64,000 nucleotides of DNA. Origin: Qaidamihabitans albus (GTDB lineage Bacteria > Actinomycetota > Actinomycetes > Mycobacteriales > Pseudonocardiaceae). A model generated the notes under the pieces. It searched no databases. It had not been told where the DNA came from and saw only the letters and a program-made list of their open reading frames with translations. Position numbers and translations under genes: made by a program. This document shows, piece after piece, positions 59,644 through 64,000 of this stretch; positions within the stretch are counted from its first letter, which is position 1; the number at the start of each line of letters is the position of its first letter. The stretch lies in contig NZ_JAEHOB010000004.1 in NCBI RefSeq assembly GCF_016464705.1, positions 62,001 to 126,000 of the forward strand, given 5' to 3'.

Positions 59644-60461
59644 CCACCAAGACGACGAAGACCACGGGCACCGTCACCTCGCAGGACGGCACCAGAATCG
59701 CGTTCGACAGGGTGGGCGAGGGGCCGCCGCTCGTCCTGGTGGACGGCGCGATGTGCTTCCGCGCCTCCGGCCCGATGGCTCCCATCGCCGAGCTGCTGGC
59801 GAAGGACTTCACCGTCTACACCTACGACCGCAGGGGCCGCGGCGGCAGCGGCGACACCCCGCCGTACGCGGTCGAGCGCGAGATCGAGGACATCGAGGCG
59901 CTGCTGCAGGAGGCGGGCGGCCCGGCACACGTCTTCGGGATCTCCTCCGGCGCGGCGCTCGCGCTCGAAGCCGCCGACCGCGGCCTCGCCGTCCGCAGGC
60001 TGGCGCTGTACGAGCCGCCGTTCGTCGTGGACGGCAGCCGGGAGCCGGTCTCCGCGGAGCTCGTGCGCGACCTGCACCGGGCGGTCGCGGAGGAGCGGCG
60101 GGGCGAGGCGATCAGGATGTTCATGAAGGTGGTGCAGGTCCCCGCGTTCGCGATCTTCCTGATGCGGTTCATGCCTGCGTGGCCGAAGCTCAAGTCGGTC
60201 GCGCACACGCTTCCCTACGACTTCGCGGTCCTCGGCGACGTGCAGGGCGGCAAGCCGCTGCCACCCGACCGGTGGACCTCGGTCACGGCTCCGGTGCTGG
60301 TGCTCGACGGCGGCAAGAGCCCGGCCTGGCTCCGGGGCGGCACGAAGGCGCTCGCGGACCTGCTGCCGACGGCGCGCTACGGCACGCTGCCAGGGCAGAC
60401 CCACATGGTGAAGGCCAAGGTGCTGGCCCCGGCACTGGCCGAGTTCTTCGGGGAAGGGTGA
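59640..60461 (+). CDS. Alpha/beta hydrolase with Ser nucleophile
   Basis: A 273-residue protein. Nucleophile S102 is in FGISSGAALAL, the strand-4 acidic region is DRRGRGGSGDTPP, and the catalytic His is in PGQTHMVKAK near the end. The motif before the nucleophile (VDGAM instead of HG) is typical of a large actinomycete subfamily of unknown substrate. Translationally coupled to the SRPBCC gene. Confidence 0.88.
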   Translation: MTTKTTKTTGTVTSQDGTRIAFDRVGEGPPLVLVDGAMCFRASGPMAPIAELLAKDFTVYTYDRRGRGGSGDTPPYAVEREIEDIEALLQEAGGPAHVFGISSGAALALEAADRGLAVRRLALYEPPFVVDGSREPVSAELVRDLHRAVAEERRGEAIRMFMKVVQVPAFAIFLMRFMPAWPKLKSVAHTLPYDFAVLGDVQGGKPLPPDRWTSVTAPVLVLDGGKSPAWLRGGTKALADLLPTARYGTLPGQTHMVKAKVLAPALAEFFGEG

Positions 60462-60501
60462 GTGGAGCGCCCGAGCTGACCGTGGCGCCGGGGGCCTCTC
60501 G

Positions 60502-60507
60502 TAGGAT
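60502..60507 (+). promoter_or_regulatory. Leaderless -10 box of recQ
   Basis: TAGGAT, six bases before the ATG at 60514. Confidence 0.55.
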
Positions 60508-60513
60508 CGGCCG

Positions 60514-62343
60514 ATGACTTCGCCCGAGACGCTGCGCGTGCTGAACCGGGTCTTCGGTTACGACTCGTTCCGGGAGGGGCAGCACGAGATCGTCGACCAC
60601 GTCACCGCCGGGGGCGACGCGCTCGTGCTGATGCCGACGGGCGGCGGCAAATCGCTCTGCTACCAGATTCCGGCGCTCATACGCGAGGGCGTGGGCGTGG
60701 TGATCTCGCCGCTGATCGCGCTGATGCAGGACCAGGTCGACGCGCTGCGGGCGCTGGGCGTGCGGGCCGGCTTCCTCAACTCCACCCAGGATCCGGACGA
60801 GCGCAGGCTCGTCGAGGCCGAGTTCCTCTCCGGGGAGCTTGACCTGCTCTACCTCGCGCCGGAACGGCTGCGGGCGGAGTCGGCACTGCGGCTGCTCGAC
60901 CGCGGCAAGGTCTCGCTCTTCGCGATCGACGAGGCGCACTGCGTCGCGCAGTGGGGGCACGACTTCCGGCCCGACTACCTGGCCCTTTCGGAGCTGCACG
61001 AGCGCTGGCCGGAGGTGCCGCGGATCGCGCTGACCGCGACGGCGACCAAGGCGACGCACGCCGAGATCGCCTCGCGGCTCAACCTCGAGGACGCCAGGCA
61101 CTTCGTGGCGAGCTTCGACCGGCCCAACATCCAGTACCGGATCGTCGGCAAGAACGAGCCGCGCAAGCAGTTGCTCGAACTGCTGCGCACCGAGCACGCC
61201 GGGGACGCCGGCATCGTCTACTGCCTGTCCCGCAGGTCGGTCGAGGACACCGCGGAGTTCCTCGTGCGCAACGGGATCGACGCGGTGCCCTACCACGCGG
61301 GGCTGGACGCGCCCACCCGCGCGAAGCACCAGTCGCGGTTCCTGCGCGAGGACGGCCTGGTGGTGGTCGCCACCATCGCGTTCGGCATGGGCATCGACAA
61401 GCCCGACGTGCGGTTCGTCGCGCACCTCGACCTGCCCAAGTCGGTGGAGGGCTACTACCAGGAGACCGGCCGCGCGGGGCGCGACGGGCTGCCCTCGACC
61501 GCGTGGCTGGCGTACGGGCTCCAGGACGTCGTGCAGCAGCGGAAGATGATCGACGGCTCGGAGGGCGACGCCGCGCACCGCCGCAGGCTGAGCGCCCACC
61601 TCGACGCGATGCTCGCGCTCTGCGAGACGGTCGAGTGCCGCCGCGTGCAGTTGCTCGCCTACTTCGGCCAGAGCGGGACCCCGTGCGGCAACTGCGACAC
61701 GTGCCTCTCGCCGCCGGAGTCGTGGGACGGCACGGTGCCCGCGCAGAAACTGCTGTCCACCATCGTGCGCCTGCGCCGGGAGCGCGGGCAGAAGTTCGGT
61801 GCCGGGCAGATCATCGACATCCTGCTCGGCAAGCGCACCAGCAAGGTCGGCCAGCACGACCACGACTCGCTCTCGGTGTTCGGCGTCGGCACCGAACTCG
61901 GCGACGGCGAGTGGCGCGGGGTCGTCCGGCAGCTGCTGGCGCAGGGGATGATCGCCGTCGAGGGTGACTACGGCACGCTGGTGGCCACCGAGGCCGGTGA
62001 CGAGGTGCTCTACCGGCAGCGCAAGGTCATGCTGCGGCGTGAGCCCGAGCGGGCGGCGAAGCCCGCGAAGTCCCGTCGCGCCGCCGTTTCCGCCGAGCTG
62101 CCGGAGGATGCGGCGCCGGTGTTCGAGCGGCTGCGCGCGTGGCGGGCGGCCACCGCCAAGGAGCAGGGAGTGCCGGCCTACGTGATCTTCCACGACGCGA
62201 CGCTGCGGCAGATCGCGACGGAGTCGCCGTCCTCGCTGACCGCGCTCGGCACGGTGAACGGGGTCGGCGATAACAAGCTCGCGAAGTACGGTGAGCAGAT
62301 CCTGGAAGCGGTGAACACCCTGCCGAGCACGCCCCCCTCGTGA
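60514..62343 (+). CDS. recQ: ATP-dependent DNA helicase RecQ
   Basis: A 609-residue 3'-5' helicase. Walker A MPTGGGKS (K46), DEAHC near 140, QETGRAGRDG (motif VI) and the zinc-binding Cys cluster (CRRVQLLAYFG, CGNCDTC) are present; the winged helix and a C-terminal HRDC domain follow. It acts in recombination repair. The last two codons and the TGA stop lie inside the palindrome at 62337, shared with the convergent dedA gene. Confidence 0.95.
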   Translation: MTSPETLRVLNRVFGYDSFREGQHEIVDHVTAGGDALVLMPTGGGKSLCYQIPALIREGVGVVISPLIALMQDQVDALRALGVRAGFLNSTQDPDERRLVEAEFLSGELDLLYLAPERLRAESALRLLDRGKVSLFAIDEAHCVAQWGHDFRPDYLALSELHERWPEVPRIALTATATKATHAEIASRLNLEDARHFVASFDRPNIQYRIVGKNEPRKQLLELLRTEHAGDAGIVYCLSRRSVEDTAEFLVRNGIDAVPYHAGLDAPTRAKHQSRFLREDGLVVVATIAFGMGIDKPDVRFVAHLDLPKSVEGYYQETGRAGRDGLPSTAWLAYGLQDVVQQRKMIDGSEGDAAHRRRLSAHLDAMLALCETVECRRVQLLAYFGQSGTPCGNCDTCLSPPESWDGTVPAQKLLSTIVRLRRERGQKFGAGQIIDILLGKRTSKVGQHDHDSLSVFGVGTELGDGEWRGVVRQLLAQGMIAVEGDYGTLVATEAGDEVLYRQRKVMLRREPERAAKPAKSRRAAVSAELPEDAAPVFERLRAWRAATAKEQGVPAYVIFHDATLRQIATESPSSLTALGTVNGVGDNKLAKYGEQILEAVNTLPSTPPS

Positions 62344-62382
62344 GTGCGTAACAGTGTTCTAACTCGTGTGGCCACTCACGAG
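62337..62382. repeat. Intergenic palindrome, copy with two stop codons
   Basis: The 46-bp unit starts CTCGTGAGTG and ends CACTCACGAG; the centre reads GTTCTAACTC, the reverse complement of the usual GAGTTAGAAC. recQ stops at TGA 62341-62343 and dedA stops (minus strand) at 62378-62376, both within the arms. Confidence 0.95.
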
Positions 62383-62999
62383 GGCCTGCCCGCGCTCGCC
62401 CGCCTGCGCTTGACCAGGTAGCCGACGGCGACCACGGCGACCACCAGTCCCAGCACGATCCAGCTTCCGGCGCCCACGGCGTTCTCGATCTCCCGCGCCG
62501 CCTTTCCCGCGGCCGCGCCGATGCCGATGTGCAGAGCGCACCACACCGCGGCGCCGACGACGACGGCGGGCAGGAACTTGCGGTACGGCATCCGCGCGGA
62601 TCCCGCGGCGGCGGGCATCAGCGTGCGCAGCACCGGAAGGAAGATGGCGATCAGCACCGCCCACGTCCCGTGCCTGCGCAGTGTCGCCATCGCCCGGTCC
62701 CAGCCGTCTGCGCGCCGCCGGACGAGTCTCGTCTCCCGGAGCCGGGGGCCGAAGCGGCGGCCGATCAGGTAGCCGACCGAGTCACCCGCGATCGCGCAGA
62801 GCGTGGTCACCAGCCACATGAGGAGAAAACGGGACACGCTCGTGGCCGCGGTGCCCACCAGGAAGAGGCCCGTCTCGCCGGGCGCGATGAACCCGAGGCC
62901 GATCGTGCACTCGCCGAACACCAGCACGCCGGCGCCCGCCAGCAACCCGGCCGGCGGCAGGGTCTGCAGCCAGTCGAGCGCGTCCGTCACCCACGCCAT
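62376..62999 (-). CDS. DedA-family membrane protein
   Basis: A 207-residue protein with four to five helices. FIAPGETGLFLVG near 40, GRRFGPRLRE and FLPVLRTLMPAAAGSARMPYRKFL are DedA/SNARE-associated-domain marks. DedA proteins act as lipid flippases (for example undecaprenyl phosphate) or in membrane homeostasis. The ATG at 62999 has AAAGGA just upstream, and a TAGTAT -10 box lies at 63031-63026. The stop codon lies in the palindrome shared with recQ. Confidence 0.9.
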   Translation of the reverse strand: MAWVTDALDWLQTLPPAGLLAGAGVLVFGECTIGLGFIAPGETGLFLVGTAATSVSRFLLMWLVTTLCAIAGDSVGYLIGRRFGPRLRETRLVRRRADGWDRAMATLRRHGTWAVLIAIFLPVLRTLMPAAAGSARMPYRKFLPAVVVGAAVWCALHIGIGAAAGKAAREIENAVGAGSWIVLGLVVAVVAVGYLVKRRRASAGRPS

Positions 63000-63370
63000 A
63001 CGTTCCTTTCCGGTCGGCACCGTTCATACTATCGTGCCATTTCGCGCTTTCCAGCTAATTACCAGGCGAATTTAACGCACCACCGAGACAGGTGGTTTGG
63101 AAAACCGCCGCTCTGGGCAGCGCTTTACGTTCGGTAGGGCGACACCCGGAAGTGGCGTACTGTGGCGCTTCCGATTTTCCTGGACACAGCCGCGCGACGG
63201 TGGTGATCGGACAACTCTCCGGTATCGGACCGTGGCCGGACCGAGTGAATGCCGGGCGGCTCGGCAAGGAATGCCGTGACAGCTTTCCGCTGGTAATTTT
63301 TTCGACGTCGGCGGCTCACCGGGCCGCCACGGCACAAAATAAACCGATCTCGATTGGAAAAGGGTTCAAG
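63000..63370. other. 371-bp divergent intergenic region
   Basis: It separates dedA (minus) from the small secreted protein gene (plus). The dedA -10 box TAGTAT lies at 63031-63026. It is AT-richer than its surroundings at both ends, with a small GGCGGC/GCCGCC hairpin at 63311-63329. No gene is recognised in it. Confidence 0.5.
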
Positions 63371-63673
63371 GTGCTGAAGAAAGCCGCATTCGTTGCCGCA
63401 GCTTCCGCCGGGCTGATGATGCTCGGGTCCCCCGCGTTCGCCGGCGGGGGCGGCTATGACGAGGGCCCCCACAACGGCCAGGCCGGACTGGTGAACGTCA
63501 ACGACGTCCTCAACGACAACAACGTCGGCGTGTGTGACAACAAGGTCAACGTGCTCGGCGTGCAGGCGACCGACGCCCTCAACGGGATCGGCCTTCCGCT
63601 GCTGTCCCCGGGCGCGCCGACGGAGGCCGAGAACAAGGCACCGGATGTGTGCGTCGCCGAATCCGGGCACTGA
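63371..63673 (+). CDS. Small secreted protein with one Cys pair
   Basis: A 100-residue protein. A signal peptide (about 1-24, LKKAAFVAAASAGLMMLGSPAFA) is cut before a glycine-rich start. The mature part has an Asn/Val-rich core (GLVNVNDVLNDNNVGVCDN) and a second Cys near the end, likely one disulfide. The composition recalls the small secreted surface proteins (chaplin/rodlin-like) of filamentous actinomycetes, but no chaplin domain is clear. Start is GTG; AAAGGG lies upstream. Confidence 0.7.
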   Translation: MLKKAAFVAAASAGLMMLGSPAFAGGGGYDEGPHNGQAGLVNVNDVLNDNNVGVCDNKVNVLGVQATDALNGIGLPLLSPGAPTEAENKAPDVCVAESGH

Positions 63674-63734
63674 GAAATCCGGTAGACGAAACGCGGGTGG
63701 CTGCCGAAAACGGTGGCCACCCGCGTTCTCGTAT

Positions 63735-64000
63735 TCACGAGCGGACGTGCCGCGCGGTCGATCCGGCCAGCGGCAGCGGGTCCATTCCCAGCTTGCGGTG
63801 GTCCCACGAGCGCACCCGCTCGACGTCGACCCGCACGACGATCCGCTTGTGCAGCATGAACTCGACCATCGGGGCGACCTCGTCGGTGTAGGGCCCGTTG
63901 TAGCGCTCCCAGACGTTCACACCGACGCGCCAGATCTCGTCCGGGTCCTCGCTGATCACCCCGTGCCCCTCCAGCGAGACGCCGCGGAGCTCATCGTAGG
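63735..64000 (-). CDS. PPOX-class flavin/F420-binding protein, C-terminal part
   Basis: The gene runs off the window end. The 88 visible codons read YDELRGVSLEGHGVISEDPD and continue through WERYNGPYTDEVAPMVEFMLHKRIVVRV, the C-terminal half of a pyridoxamine-5'-phosphate-oxidase-like split beta barrel. Family members bind FMN or F420 and reduce small molecules. Cofactor residues lie outside the window. Confidence 0.8.
   Translation of the reverse strand, partial: YDELRGVSLEGHGVISEDPDEIWRVGVNVWERYNGPYTDEVAPMVEFMLHKRIVVRVDVERVRSWDHRKLGMDPLPLAGSTARHVRS

Noticed and set aside
63125-63670. Minus-strand frame of about 180 codons opposite the small secreted protein
   Set aside because: It spans the promoter region and the secreted protein gene in antisense, with no motif; the plus-strand protein has a good signal peptide.

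Overview
The window is GC-rich DNA from a Gram-positive actinomycete. A Pseudonocardiales genome of the Amycolatopsis kind is the best guess. The signs are a SARP/AfsR-like regulator, a DUF574-type methyltransferase, many ECF sigma factors with C-terminal extensions, Tat-exported enzymes, GTG starts, and at least twelve genes whose start codon lies 5-8 bases after a TANNNT -10 box (probable leaderless transcripts). I see no ribosomal RNA, CRISPR array, intact insertion sequence or replication origin. There is one tRNA gene, tRNA-Arg(CCU).

Layout. (1) 0-18 kb looks like a conserved chromosomal region. It holds a SAF-domain protein, mscL and mogA; then a sugar module (NAD-dependent epimerase, GT2 polyprenyl-phosphate sugar synthase, TIGR04282 protein, GT-C membrane transferase) with an OmpR-type two-component pair set into it; then an HtrA/PepD protease, galT with a DeoR regulator, and an mprAB-type two-component system. 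The mprA-mprB-pepD-moaB-mscL gene set of mycobacteria is present but split apart here. A Tat-exported molybdenum hydroxylase (two subunits), a TRIC-type channel and an unpaired NarL-type response regulator follow. (2) 18.2-39.6 kb looks like accessory DNA. It starts at tRNA-Arg with a truncated tyrosine integrase. It carries broken genes (an MFS pseudogene and a SnoaL/SgcJ fragment) and many small regulator-plus-oxidoreductase units: an ECF42 sigma with a DGPF protein, two ECF41-type sigmas, and MarR, two TetR, MerR and XRE regulators. It also holds a UbiA-family protein with a terpene-cyclase-like motif and a GH141-like beta-helix protein. (3) 39.7-64 kb holds a NarL-type two-component pair divergent from an ABC exporter, an M20 peptidase, a YbdK-type carboxylate-amine ligase, the SARP-like ATPase regulator, two alpha/beta hydrolases, a Sua5-like protein, MFS, GH16 and GH78 enzymes, recQ, a DedA protein, a small secreted protein and the end of a PPOX-class flavoprotein.

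Main observations. A 46-bp palindrome with CTCGTGAGTG/CACTCACGAG ends occurs five times between genes (one copy decayed). In two copies it supplies the stop codons of the genes it separates, and recQ and dedA both end inside one copy. The three ECF loci each have a candidate target promoter with the same geometry: a seven-base -35 box beginning TGTC, 16 bases, then CGTC. Several regulator/target pairs have a clear operator palindrome between them. The functions given for the sugar module, the UbiA protein and the molybdenum enzyme substrate are inferences.
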